From NCBI GenBank assembly GCA_012934845.2, contig WNNJ02000833.1, forward strand, positions 62,001-126,000: a DNA stretch of 64,000 nucleotides. Direction: 5' to 3'. This DNA comes from Pomphorhynchus laevis (taxonomy: Eukaryota; Acanthocephala; Palaeacanthocephala; Echinorhynchida; Pomphorhynchidae). Shown in pieces: positions 35,491 to 47,429 of the stretch (position 1 is the first letter of the stretch; each line of letters opens with the position of its first letter). Both the position numbers and the translations under genes were made by a program. The notes beneath the pieces are model-generated. The model searched no databases. It worked only from the letters and a program-made list of their open reading frames with translations, and was not told the origin of the DNA.

Positions 35491-36719
35491 ACCACCAGTA
35501 TATATGATTTATAACGTAAAACGTTAAACATTCAAAACGTAAAACATTAAAACTGTAAGAATTACATCAATAGATGAAATTAACTAATTATCTTAAATTA
35601 TATAATATTTCCATCTATTCTTTAAGTTGATATAAATTGATTCAAGAATCAAACAAAGTAGAAATAAGTTCAATTTGACATCTGGTTAGATTAATCTCAC
35701 CATAGAAGCCAAAATAACCACCGTAACTTATTTGTTCTGATGTAAAAAATATCGGATTTATATAAATGTTTATTTTATCGCTTGATAATATATCAGTCAA
35801 TTATATTAGTCAATAAACTGAGTCTATGTTTGATTTGTTCACTGTTAATTTACTGATCATTTTTTACACTTTTAGACTTATTGCGTAATTTAGAAATGAT
35901 TCATAATTTTGTCATTCACACTTTTTTTATTAGAATTTCTTTTTACTTAACGGTTTGAGTTCACTTGAAATTATTCTCTTTATGTAGAAAACCAATCCAA
36001 GAAAATTATGTTTTGAGGAATTTGTGATCACTATTTATTATGAATAATTAAGAAGTAATAAAAATTATAGTCTGGTAAAGTTTTGGGTAAAAATTGCGAT
36101 AGCTGTACGGTTCTGAAAATGTTGACGTGAAAATTATCATCGAAAAATACTGATGTAAATAAATTTTTTATAAATTTGTCAAAGAAGTATTCTTTGATAC
36201 TTCGAGTAATACATTAATCTTTATACATTAACTGTATATTAAATTTACATTTATTTTACATTAAATTAATTTTTATACATTCATTTTCACAAAAGATTGT
36301 CTAGAAGACTGGTGAATTCTATATTTGTTTGATCAATTTGTATAAAACTTAATTCTGTTTTTAAATTTATGTAGTTCATATTTTATGCAGATTTATATTT
36401 TATTATATTATATTTTTTAAATATATGTGATTATTATAATCAATATTATTATACTATAATGATATAATATATCAATTATATATTTAATATATATATTAAT
36501 GATAATTTATTTATCTTATAATATAAATTAATGTATAATAAATTAATGTGATATTCACTATATATAGTGTTTATTAATATGTTATATATAATATTATATA
36601 TGCTATATACTCATATATGCTATTATATTAGTTATGTTATTAACTCGCCACTTGAATGATGTTGCATCGCAAGTCACATTTATAACTTCTTATCATAACC
36701 TTCAATATTTATCGTTCGA
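35491..36719. other. AT-rich gene-free interval
   Basis: Rich in ATATTA/TATAAT runs, especially 36400-36640. No gene or transposon recognised. Confidence 0.55.
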
Positions 36720-36990
36720 CGGAGTTATGCAATATTTTCGATTAATGCTTCTTCCGGTTCTCCAGTATTGGTTTCTGACATTTTGATTCAATCTTTTCAC
36801 TGCAAACCTTAACCAAATTGATAAGGTTCAATGTCGATTTGTAGAACGTGTTGTGGGAGTTCAAATTGTTTGTCGACCGTCATAACATCTTTCTATGATC
36901 TCATCTTGCTTCTATATTATCGCTAATCGCCTTCGTTTGCCTTACACCTTTCAATTCCAATTACATCTGAAAATGTCGAGCTGAAAATCT
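36720..36990 (+). mobile_element. Short LINE RT tail fragment
   Basis: One frame reads FRLMLLPVLQYWFLTF, then NQIDKVQCRFVERVVG, like the thumb-end motif of Jockey/CR1-type RTs (L-xx-VLEY, then I-x-VQRRF). It is too short and decayed to place in a family. Confidence 0.4.
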
Positions 36991-37008
36991 CTCGTCGAAT
37001 TCAGATAT

Positions 37009-37180
37009 AAATAATTATTGGAGCCAGATCAAAGGAAAAAGGAAACTATTTTTGATATTTCGCTAACTACTGTTAGCATATTCAGAAAGATGATAGTAAT
37101 TTTCTGAAGATGCTAACAGAAGTCAGTGAAATATCAAAAATAATTTCTTCTTCCTTTGATCCAGCTCCAATAATTATTTA
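37009..37180. mobile_element. Palindromic MITE P, copy 1
   Basis: The ends ATTATTGGAGCCAGATCAAA and TTTGATCCAGCTCCAATAAT are inverted repeats; inside, GATATTTCGCTAAC...TTCAGAAA mirrors TTTCTGAAGATGCTAAC. The whole element is nearly a palindrome of about 170 bases, flanked by AT. The form suits a non-autonomous Tc1/mariner-type element with a TA target. Confidence 0.8.
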
Positions 37181-37436
37181 TCAATAATGAATCAATATCA
37201 TCTATTTAAAATCCAGATATCTTTAAAACGCCACCAACCTTTTAACAGACCTCTTGACTAAAGAGGTCTTAAGCCTCGACGTACATTATACATTCAAATA
37301 TTGTTACTACTATGGTATATAGTCAACTATTACGGTATATAAAGTTGATGTACTATTACTAATCGGTGCCCAGAGCTGATCTTAATCTATTCTTGATTCT
37401 TGTTACTGCCTTGTAATGGCAGTAACAAGAATTAAA

Positions 37437-37590
37437 ATAAAGAATTATCGGAGTTGGATCAAAGAAGGAAATTATTTTTGATATTTCGCTAACTACTGTT
37501 AGCATATTCAGAAAGATGATAGTAATTTTCTGAAGATGCTAACAGAAGTTATCGAAAAATTAAAAATAATTTAAGCTCCAATAATTATTT
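37437..37590. mobile_element. Palindromic MITE P, copy 2
   Basis: Same internal sequence as copy 1 (GATATTTCGCTAACTACTG; TTTTCTGAAGATGCTAACAG) with a shortened right end. The 95 bases that follow copy 1 (to about 37265) also follow copy 2 (to about 37690), so a block including the MITE was duplicated rather than inserted twice. Confidence 0.75.
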
Positions 37591-37690
37591 ATCAATAATG
37601 AATCAATATCTTCCATTTAAAATCCAGATATCTTTAAAACGCCACCAACCTTTTAACAGACATCTTGACTAAATCCTCGTTCGAAAAAAA

Positions 37691-38286
37691 AACAAGTTTT
37701 CTATGGCGTAATATTTAAATGATAATATAATAAAATATGCTCGGTTAGAATCCCCTTTAATTCCTACATTTCTTCATATATTTACTGTTACTGTAGATTT
37801 TGTTTCTTTTCATTTATTTCGCTGTTCAAAACTATCGATTATAAACACAATTTCAAGTCATTCTTATCTTTACGCTCATTTCCTCTAATCGATTTTGAAG
37901 GAGACAGTTATGATAAATCCTGCCTGCAGTTGGTTGCTTTTATGTTGATTACAAGACTTACGTTAATTAGTTTTTATTTCTATTTGGTTTTTATTTTGCA
38001 TTATAATTTTATTATCTCCGGAAAAGGCATAAGGGGACTCAATAAAAATCTTCAATTGATATTAATATTATAATTATTATATTATATTTATATTAATATT
38101 TTATGCAGATTATATTTGCTTTTTCCAAAGACGAAGGAATAAGAGGAGGAGTGGTAGATGGGATAAGGGGATAGGGAAAGCATATTAATTATTAATTATT
38201 TATGTTGTAATTAAAATATTTATGTTCTATATTTATGTATAGAAATATATTTTAACTATTTGATAATGATCGATTATTAATAAAGT
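37691..38286. other. Unassigned interval
   Basis: AT-rich, no gene. A purine-rich GAAGGAATAAGAGGAGGAG stretch near 38132 is the only compositional oddity. Confidence 0.5.
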
Positions 38287-38465
38287 ATTATTGGAGCTGG
38301 ATCAAAGATGGAGGAAAATTTTATTTGATATTATGCTAACCTCTGTTAGCATCTTCAGAAAATTACTCAGATGATTTTGAAGGTAATTTTCTGAAGATGC
38401 CAATAGAGGTTAGCGAAATATCAAATATAAATATCATCATTTCTTTGAACCAGCTTCACTAATTT
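38287..38465. mobile_element. Palindromic MITE P, copy 3
   Basis: Begins ATTATTGGAGCTGGATCAAA and ends with the decayed complement GAACCAGCTTCACTAAT. Centre: GTTAGCATCTTCAGAAAATT against AATTTTCTGAAGATGCCAA. Independent of copies 1 and 2, as its flanks differ. Confidence 0.8.
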
Positions 38466-38929
38466 TTTATAGAATTGTATTATATCATTAATTATTTTAT
38501 TATATATTTATTATTATTTCATTAATTATTTTTTATCTCTTGTAACTGCAATATATGCATATTATCGTTAGTATTGTATATCATACGGTCCAGATAGCAA
38601 GATATATTGTAGCTTTTAATATATAAGCTCATTTAGAAATCAATTCATTGGAACGTCAACAGCCTTGTATTAAAAACACATTTAATACCTTATTTCGAAC
38701 ATTTGCTTCTAATACGAACTAGTTTCTCTTTAAAATATATAGTTTCTCAATTTCCTCTCGGGATTTTTGGTGAAGTATTATGATAGTGAAGTAGTGCCCG
38801 GTTTGAAAATATAGATCTATATTTAAAAATATATAATTAGTTGCATATTAATACCTTATTAATTGAAAACTACTAATGACGTTATATTAATAAGAAATAG
38901 TTTCAATCTTCTTTCTTTTAACGTTAATC
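38466..38929. other. Unassigned interval
   Basis: AT-rich with no recognised gene or repeat. Confidence 0.5.
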
Positions 38930-39300
38930 CCATACGGAAGCGGGGTCGGCTCTCAATAAGAAAGAATTTCAATATAACTTTTTAATTAACACGAACAGGA
39001 AAGTATAAAATTGCGTGCTTTTTTACAATCTTCGTCGGAAAGTTTAACCCGGAATGTTAATACAACGACGCCTAGCCCCTAATGGAGCGTTTCGACCTTA
39101 GTCTACTCACTACTACAGGGTGGTCTCATCAGTGTGGCCCTGTAGCTACACAACTTCGACAGTACTTAATCCTCAGTAAACCTCTGAAAAGAATACACTA
39201 AGCGCACGCTTCTCCACCTGTAACTAGCCTTTCATCTGGTATGGTTAGCGCAAGCAGTGGTTTCACGGGACAGCACGTGTGCTATTGTTCGTTCCTTTTT
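38930..39300. other. Higher-GC block of unknown nature
   Basis: GC content rises clearly between about 38930 and 39300 (for example CCATACGGAAGCGGGGTCGG near 38930-38950 and CTACAGGGTGGTCTCATCAG near 39113). All frames are short. It looks like an old transposon untranslated region or SINE body, but no A/B box or second copy was found in the window. It ends shortly before the next LINE segment. Confidence 0.35.
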
Positions 39301-39379
39301 TACAGCTTAATAAGGTTGATGAAAAACAACACGCTTGTATAAAGCTGAAGCACAATGCAATAGCAAAAACTCTCTAGTA

Positions 39380-40700
39380 CCGTACTATCTCACTTCTCCC
39401 AACCCTATCTAAACTCATTGAGCGTCTCGTTCTCAAGCAAGTTAATACATATCTCTTTTCTTCCAACTTATTTCCTCCCTTCCAAGCCGCTTTTCGCTCT
39501 AATCACTCTACTGAAATTGCATGTCTTAAAGTTTATAATGACTTACTCATATCACGCGATCATAAATTATGTAGTGTCATAGTTTCTCTTGATCTATCGT
39601 CTGCTTATGGCATTGTCGATCACTCGATTCTTCTCCATCGTCTTCGTCATGATTATGGCTTCTTTTTACACACTGTGGCTTGGTTAACTTCATATCTATC
39701 AAACCGTACTTTTTGCGTTTGTTCTAACTCTTCTCTCTCCCATACTTCTTCCATCCCGTCCAATATTCCCGAAGGCTCCGTATTAGGTCCTTTGCTTTTC
39801 TCTCTTATCGGTGATTTGTCTTCTATTTCTCATACATTTAACTGCTATGTTATGCAATATGCTGATGACATTCTAATCTATGCTCACGCACCTGCTTATC
39901 GTATTCATGATCTTAGTGTTTCTGTTTCCAGCTATCTTGTCTCAATTTCCAATCATCTTCCTTCCCTTCGCCTTTCTATGAATCCTCATAAATCTAAAAT
40001 TATGTGGATCCTACCTCGACGCTTCGACTTACAACCTCCCTCCGTATCATTAAATTCTATCCTATCGTTGACAATTTCGTTTTCCCAGGCTTCCATTTCG
40101 ACAACAGACTTTCACTTAAACCTTTCGTTAGAGATAAAGTACGCTCATCTACCTTGATACTCCGCAACCTCCGTCAAGTTCTTAGATTGATCGATTTCCC
40201 TTTTTGTATGACTCATATCTTCTCTCATTTTTTCTAGACTCGATTATTGTCTTAATCTATTTTCCAACTCACCTAAATCTACTCTTCTTCCACTACAACG
40301 CATCGTCAACGCAGCCGTCCGAATTTTCCTTCGTCTTTGTCGTTTTGATCATACATTCCACTATCTTGATTCTCTCGATTTGCCTACAATTTATTATCGT
40401 GATCAAATTCGTCTTCTTCTCGTTGCTTTCCGCCTTGTAACTTTTCATACCGCTTCATTTCTCAACCTTTTTCTTGACAATTTTCGTCCTATTTACTGTT
40501 GTTTGCGTTCCCGTAATTCTCTCTTTGCTTTTCTCTCTTCTTCTCAGTGATTTGTCTTCTATTTATCATACATTTAACTTCAATGTTATGCAATATACTG
40601 ATGCCATTATCATCTATGTTCATGCACCAGCTTATCGTATTCCCGATCTTAGAGTTTATGCTTCTAACTGTTCTGCCTCAATGTCCAATCATCTTTTTTA
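39380..40700 (+). mobile_element. LINE family C, older subfamily, RT fragment with internal repeat
   Basis: Starts abruptly in the RT fingers (LPTLSKLIERLVL-like near 39410) and reads through SNRTFCVCSNSSLSHTSSI, EGSVLGPLLFSLIG, MQYADDILIYAHAPAYRIHD (39675-40157) and the thumb to about 40500. From 40520 to 40700 the YADD part appears a second time (IYHTFNFNVMQYTDAIIIY), so two truncated copies are joined or one was partly duplicated. Matches the 28.8-32.5 kb subfamily, not the younger one. Confidence 0.8.
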
Positions 40701-41134
40701 ATAAACTCATCAGATTGATAAATAATAAATTTATCAGGTTGATAAGTATTAACTTCTCATAATTGCACAAATTATTGCGACGAATATCTTATATTTAAGA
40801 CACTCGTCCGATTCTGTATATTATTTTACAAATCGTACTTATGATAATACTAGAATAAAGCTTGAGGCAAAGGATATTCAATGCTCTTTAGATCAAGTGA
40901 ATTTTTGCGCGCTTACGAATTAAACTTGAAAATGTATCTTATATTTCGAATTTCTTAATCGCATTGAGACTTGCTGAATAATTCAGAATTTACGTTCAGT
41001 AATGAACTGCGAAATTACTTTGTAGATAATATTCATCTGTATTTAACCTAAATGACTTATATTCTTAAATTAATTTTATAATATCAGTTTTAATAATGTT
41101 AATACTAATTTATTAATATTTAATTTAATAAATA
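40701..41134. other. Unassigned interval
   Basis: AT-rich, no gene. A short TTGATAA repeat follows the LINE end at 40710-40750. Confidence 0.5.
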
Positions 41135-41600
41135 ATTCAGAGCAGATAACTTAGTTATTTTATACTATAAATTAAAAATAAAGATAAATAATAAATAATT
41201 ATATAAGATTTTATATAATTTATATTTATTTAAAGTTAAAAATTTAAATTAAAAATAAAAGTCAATTGTTATGAATTGACTAATAAATAACAGACAAGCA
41301 CTTAGGAGCACAAATAATATTTGAGCACAAGCACAATTAATGCTAAATAAAGTTCAAATAATTAAATTGTAAAAAATTATAAATAATCAATAATTATCAT
41401 ATATGATTTTATATAATTTGTACCAAATTAAAATTATAAATTTAAATTTTAAATATAAATTGATTTTTATGAATTGAATAATAAATAACATACTATGTAT
41501 TTGAGAATAAGTAATAAATGTCATCAGGAGGAACTGCTATGCTATCAGGTTTCGATCCATATTCCTCAACCCAACATAGCAGCGGCCCAACATTAAATTA
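41135..41600 (+). repeat. Two degenerate arms of the AAATCAGCTAACTGAGTC family plus hairpin motif copy 2
   Basis: The AT-rich arm ending TGAATTGACTAATAAATAAC occurs at 41135-41295 and again in decayed form to 41490. It is followed by CATCAGGAGGAACTGCTATG, CTATCAGGTTTCG and CCCAACATAGCAGCGGCCC (to 41586). CTGCTATG at 41536 can pair with CATAGCAG at 41574. The same order of arm and hairpin motif is present at 50.8-51.1 kb. Confidence 0.65.
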
Positions 41601-41895
41601 ATTTAATTATAAATTAAATAATATTAAATTTGTTAACAGATGAACATTTTTACTAGTCACTTTTTGAATTTGTAAACAACTGCTTTGTTCAAGATTATGT
41701 ATTTAATATTTTGTAGTCCACGAGTACTACTTTGTTAAGCAGGTCGGTATAATTTTTCAATTACCGCTGTAGATTTCTGTTTTTCGATTTGTCCTTAATC
41801 TCGCGCATTTGGTTTGGATACGGACAATTTATGTGTATATACTGCAATTTTTAAAAACAACGTATAATTTTCAGATTGTTATATCTTCATACTGA

Positions 41896-42339
<444 letters not shown>

Positions 42340-42355
42340 TCGTTTTTCTCTAAAT

Positions 42356-42361
42356 AATAAA
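42356..42361 (+). promoter_or_regulatory. Polyadenylation signal of the E2-like gene
   Basis: AATAAA 16 bases after the stop codon; another AATAAA-like run lies near 42413. Confidence 0.55.
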
Positions 42362-42419
42362 AGAAAAGGGCAAATTCACGAAATGGTAAATAGAGATATA
42401 TCTGTCCTTTAGAATAAAA

Positions 42420-43930
42420 AACACATAATTCTCTCTTGTCAATGCTGTTTCCTCGCTAGCCACAGTGTTTTGTGCTAAGGTTTATTTAAAGAATTTACTT
42501 TTCTTAATTTAAAAAATTAATTATTGTAGATGTGTATAGATTTTATTTTAAATTTAAAAAATTAGTTTTTATGTTAAGCATTGGTGAAATAATTAAAATA
42601 AATACATGTAGATGAAATGCAAAAATAATATATTAAAATAATTATTTTAATAAAATAATTTTATTTTTAAAACCGATATGGTGAACAGCTACTACCATAA
42701 ATGGATATTTTATAAATCTATTAATGATTTATTCAGCTGTTGGTTTTAAATCATAATGGCAAAAGCCATCGAAAAACGTTCTGTAGGAAATTTATCGAAT
42801 GTCTAAGTAGGTTACATCTGGAAGAATCGTAGATGCGCATTGAATTATATATTATTTATTGTATGAGAAAGGGTAGATAGCACGAATATTTAATTCGGGC
42901 AAGGAATTTTTTAATAGATCTGATGAGTGGCAAGGTTAACCACATTATATGATATATTTCAATATTTTAAAGCCGAAAACGAGTGTTTACGAAATAGGAC
43001 ATGATATTGGTAAAAACAACGTATGACTTAAACTACTACTTTAAAGCGTTATAAAGAAGTTGTGCATAAACATAACTGCCATATTTGCTAGGAAATATAA
43101 ATATAGGGCAATCCCCTCCGTTTCTTACATAATCATTACCTTAATCGCTCAAGTTGATTAATTATGTGTTAAGTATATTATTGATTGATCACTGTTATCT
43201 ACTGTGCTCGCAACAATAATCCAACTGTTGTTGCTAAGTTCATGTTTAATTCCGAATGTGGTGTCATGTTCGATCCGAATGTATTTAGGTAATTTAATGT
43301 AAATTGTGAGGTAACAATAAGTTTTTTAAATCAGTACTCTATTTACAAAGTGAGTATTTATAATTTATAAAGAAACGTGTGTTATGTTGTGGAGATTAAA
43401 TGTAATTTCATGTTACTTGAAACATATCCATTCCCATATTAAAAATATCAACGCTATTAAACATGTACATTAGGTATTTGAGCAAATGTACGAACTTTAG
43501 TGAAATTCGGTAGTAATTGAATCTCTTATAAAGATTATCAAATTGTATATTTGTTTTTCATTTGTAACCAATTAAATATATCATTGCTAACTTAGCGTTC
43601 GATAACAATTTAATTAATTTAAAAAATTGCAATTGTATCTGCAGAAATATTTTTTAATGCTTTATATTTAAAAATAGTGTTTTATAAAAGAAAAAAATAC
43701 ACATTTTTGAATGCTTATATATAAATATATAAAATGAAACACAATTATATTGTAATTTTATTAACATAATAAAATTATTAATTAATAAATTATAAAATTA
43801 TTAATAATTATTAATAATTATTAATTGTTTATATTAATAAATAATTATTAATTTAATTAATAATTTTTAATTATTAATAAAAATTAATAATTTTATTACA
43901 TAATTACATATAAAACGTACAAAGTTAATT
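42420..43930. other. AT-rich gene-free interval
   Basis: No gene recognised. TAACTTAGCGTTCGATAA at 43589 recurs at 43979 (18 of 18 bases), bracketing AT simple sequence and a hairpin. Confidence 0.5.
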
Positions 43931-43966
43931 TTGGTCGGCTAAAAAATTTTATTTTTAGCCGACCAA
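43931..43966. repeat. 15-base hairpin
   Basis: TTGGTCGGCTAAAAA pairs perfectly with TTTTTAGCCGACCAA. It lies just before the second copy of TAACTTAGCGTTCGATAA. Confidence 0.85.
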
Positions 43967-45190
43967 ATATATCAACATTAACTTAGCGTTCGATAATTTA
44001 ATTTATAAATTTAATTGGTTTATTTTTAATATTAGGCTTAATATTAAGCTTAATACAATAAAGTAAACATTTTATATTAAAATTCTTAAAATTCTTAAAC
44101 AATCTCAAAATAGCACAATCAGAACTGTTGAAGAGGATCACGTTATATTATAATATTATATTGTAAATTATAGACCTAATTTACATTGCAAAAAGGATAT
44201 GAATTTGTTTGATTACGATTCTTCTCTAGCTTTATAAATCTAAATTTGAAGCTGAGTAAGTTAACGAAGGATAAAAATAGACTTTTACATTTGCGTGTCA
44301 TTGCTAGTGAGAGAACAATATATTCTCAAGAATTTTTTTATTCTGCTAATATTGGCAGTGACCAACAAGTAACAAAAATGTCAACTTACTTCGTTCGTTT
44401 ACTGAGCCAGTTCCAGAAGATATAAAAATTCAATGTATTGCAAATTCCGTAAAACCAGATTCACAGTGATATGCTCATACAAATCACTTGAGACCCCATA
44501 TATTACTTTGTCACACTTTGGGCCCACAGAGGGCTGTGTGACTTTGTGAAGTCCCAACACACATTATATATACATTTTATTTGAGCTAATGGTACTGTAC
44601 ATATTTTTAGATCGAATTAAATAATATAGTAATATAATATAATTTGATATAATTATGTCAAAGCTAATAGTTTTTAAATATCGTTACATAAAACCTTTTT
44701 ATACAAAAGGTTTACGATTGTAAAATTTTAAATAAAGCTGATAAAATTATTTGAAATTATTAGTCTAAATGTATCTGATTTGATTTGTAATTTATCCAGA
44801 GTTGTGGTTTAATAAAGAAACGGGGAGGTCATTCCACTTTTCGATCGGTATGATAAGTACATTTTTTAACATTTTTATTTGAAATAATGCATCTGATGCC
44901 TTCTGCGAAAAGTGCGATTATTTAGAAAACGGATCAGTTAAGTGTCTATACAATCATTATTTACATTTCTAGCTTCACGCCCAGAGTTATTGTCCGTTAA
45001 TTTATATGTTTATCATAAAAATATATGCCTTTAGAGATTTATTACAGAATAAAATCATTCTTAAATCAACCTTAATCTTTTATATATTGATCTATATCTT
45101 CTATATCACACTACATCTTCTATATTAACATATGATCATAATTTTTGATAGTATTTTGGCTGTTTAATATACGTATTTAATCTGCGTATT
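43967..45190. other. Interval upstream of terminal exons
   Basis: Mostly AT-rich. A plus-strand stretch at 44362-44469 reads without stops and looks protein-like (LLRSFTEPVPEDIKIQCIA), so it may be an exon of the gene whose end lies at 45.3-45.6 kb, but splice borders are unclear. No other feature. Confidence 0.3.
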
Positions 45191-45195
45191 GAGCT

Positions 45196-45342
45196 TCTTT
45201 TAGTAGAACAATCGCTACATGATTTACTTCTGTAATTTTCTGAAGATGCTAATAGAGGTTAGCTAAATATCAATAAAATTTCACTTATTTCCTTAATCCA
45301 GCTCAAATAATTCTTTAGTAGAACAATTACTGCATGATTTAC
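45196..45342 (+). mobile_element. MITE P fragment flanked by a 32-base duplication that copies a splice acceptor
   Basis: 83 bases with the MITE P half (TTTTCTGAAGATGCTAATAG, GCTAAATATC) sit between two copies of a 32-base segment (45196-45227 and 45311-45342). That segment holds a splice-acceptor-like CTTYTTTAG and the first codons of an exon. The inserted DNA would break the exon, but the second copy restores both acceptor and reading frame. Confidence 0.6.
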
Positions 45343-45561
45343 CCGCAAGTGCACATTCACATCCTTTACATATCGCATCGGAACCATTCTATCCTCAACA
45401 ATTTTGTTTTGATGACGGTATTAGAGTCATTAGTAGAGTGGCTTTTGAGATTTTTTGTGCGTATAATTAATATGATTAGTATGATGATATTTATCTCTGC
45501 GAACAGAGCGAACCGATCTGGAACTGATTGTATTTTAAATACAACTGATGCAATTGTCTAA
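45319..45561 (+). CDS. Last two exons of an unidentified host gene
   Basis: Exon 45319-45460 follows an acceptor (TTCTTTAG) and reads EQLLHDLPASAHSHPLHIAS, FYPQQFCFDDGIRVISR and VAFEIFC. A donor GTATAATT starts a 46-base intron to the acceptor GAACAG at 45506; the second exon continues in phase as ANRSGTDCILNTTDAIV and stop. AATAAA follows at 45594. Open phase-correct exons, a compact intron and a polyadenylation signal together argue for a true gene end; I do not recognise the protein, and upstream exons are not established. It ends right where the long inverted repeat begins. Confidence 0.45.
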
Positions 45562-46014
45562 AGAACGTGGCAGATGAAAGCTTGTATAATTTTAATAAAG
45601 TATTTATCGTGTCCATAATTCATACTAATGTATAAGTTTCGACACGAAAGCAATCCTAAACGATATACAATTATAATTAATATAATATATTACATATAAT
45701 ATTATACATAATAGCAATATAATTAATATATTAATATTGGATCCATTATAATGTATTTTTTATGAATTTTGGAGCAGGATCAACTAAAGCCAGAATTAAT
45801 TGTGGTAAGGCTATATTACCGAAACAAGAATACATAATTAATTTTAACAATTTATAGCAGTGGTGTAGGTTACTGCTACATTGAAATTCGTAATAACGAT
45901 TAGGTATCGCTATTTGAAAGTGTTATTTTACCCTTAAATTTCAATAACGGTTTATTCATTGACTGCGTATTTATCAACGGATAGTTCGATGACTATCAAT
46001 TCAAAACATCAATT
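45541..46014 (+). repeat. Left copy of a ~470-base inverted duplication
   Basis: Its reverse complement stands at 61427-61890 with few differences (for example AAAGAACGTGGCAGATGAAA, TAAGTTTCGACACGAAAGCA and CGGATAGTTCGATGACTATC are shared). It covers the last codons and 3' untranslated region of the gene ending at 45561 and 400 bases beyond. The shared part includes a MITE-like TTTTGGAGCAGGATCAA. Confidence 0.9.
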
Positions 46015-46499
46015 CTCAAACGATCGTATATCAAAGTAAACGTAAAGATGATTATATTTCATAATTAAACATCTCATCGTTATATCATATTTTTGTACAA
46101 AACATTTTGTTTCTGATTATGCAGCTGCGAGTAAAATATTAAATTAAATTTGAAAAAATGTGTTAGAAAAAGCAGCTAAGTCTAGAAAGAAGTTATAACG
46201 TTTCGAATTTATTTTTCAAATCTAGAATACGGACACCTACAAATCACCATAAGTCGGTAACAGAAACGAACACAAATCGTTATCAAAAATAATGTTAAAT
46301 TCACCCATTTATAACGATAATCCTTGTTTATTTTAGGGCATTTATCTAACGTTAATTTCCGATGTTCACTTAATTTGAGTTGTTTGCTATATAGTTGATA
46401 TGCACAAATAACGACATATTTGAAACAGTTGATATTGTGTTGTACGCAATTTTACGAGACAGCGTGTTGCGTTACATTTCCTCTTTTGACATAAGCTCA
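46015..46499. other. Unassigned interval
   Basis: No gene recognised. Confidence 0.45.
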
Positions 46500-46830
46500 T
46501 CTGTTATTTTTTAACCGCTCGCTTAAATAGCGACTATTTTCACCTACGTATTGTGCATGGCAATTTGAACAGCTACCAACGTAGACAATTGGCGCAATTG
46601 GCTGATTTCTTAATGGGATACTTCAAACTAGTAGCATTGCTTTCAAACGTCTTTTATTGGATATTTTTATCTACTTTTGTATTTCTTAAGCAGGACAAAA
46701 TCTTGCTTTGAATACCCTCTACATTAGTGCTTTTATTTTTGTCTCTACCTTCAAAAGGATAATGTTATTTAAAAGGAAACCACAACGGTATACAGCCTTC
46801 TGATGATGCCGGGTGTATATTTATTATATC
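46500..46830 (-). mobile_element. GIY-YIG-like endonuclease fragment of a Penelope-like element
   Basis: Minus-strand residues PIVYVGSCSNCHAQYVGENS and RYLSERLKN (about 46595-46510) match the GIY-YIG nuclease core of Penelope-like elements (V-Y, two Cys, then Q/K-YVGE-S-RLSERL). Decayed related sequence in other frames (GIQSKILSCLRNTKV) extends to 46830. It is separated by more than 4 kb from the Penelope-like RT at 51-53 kb, which lacks this domain. Confidence 0.5.
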
Positions 46831-47429
46831 TAATTTTTAAAAATTTTCTAGTTATTACATGAAAGACGATTACAATCATATTTATTAATTTATAAATATT
46901 TTTAAAATAGCTTTATTGATTTATTTGCAGTAAATCATTCAACAATCTGGGACGCAACACTCGCACTGTAGTACGTTGTTCATTCGAATAAGTAATCACA
47001 ATAAACGACACATTCGGATATTGCCAAAAACTGGGGAACTTCGATTATTGGAAAGTACAGTTCAGCCCATTGAGATAATAATCTAAATCGTATATTTTGT
47101 ATGATTTATATACTTTATATAAATTCTTAAATTATTTTTCAGGGATAACGAATACAGAACAAAATTATGTAATAACAGTCAAATATTTATAATATTAACG
47201 AATATTTCTTTACGTTTTTAACAGTAATGAAAAAAATATATAATAAAATGTATTTATAAACTTTATTTTTCCGATAAGAAAAAAATTACATTAAAATTAA
47301 TTTTTTGATTTAATTTTTTCGAAATTGAGAATTTTCAGTGACATTTTTGTGTTGTAGATTAGTTATGATTGTTTATTTGATTTCTTAAACATTTCACATA
47401 CGAACAACTTAACAATTCAAAGTTTTTGT
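46831..47429. other. Interval upstream of the KXD1-like gene
   Basis: AT-rich and gene-free; it must contain the promoter of the following gene if that gene is expressed, but I see no clear core promoter motif. Confidence 0.4.
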
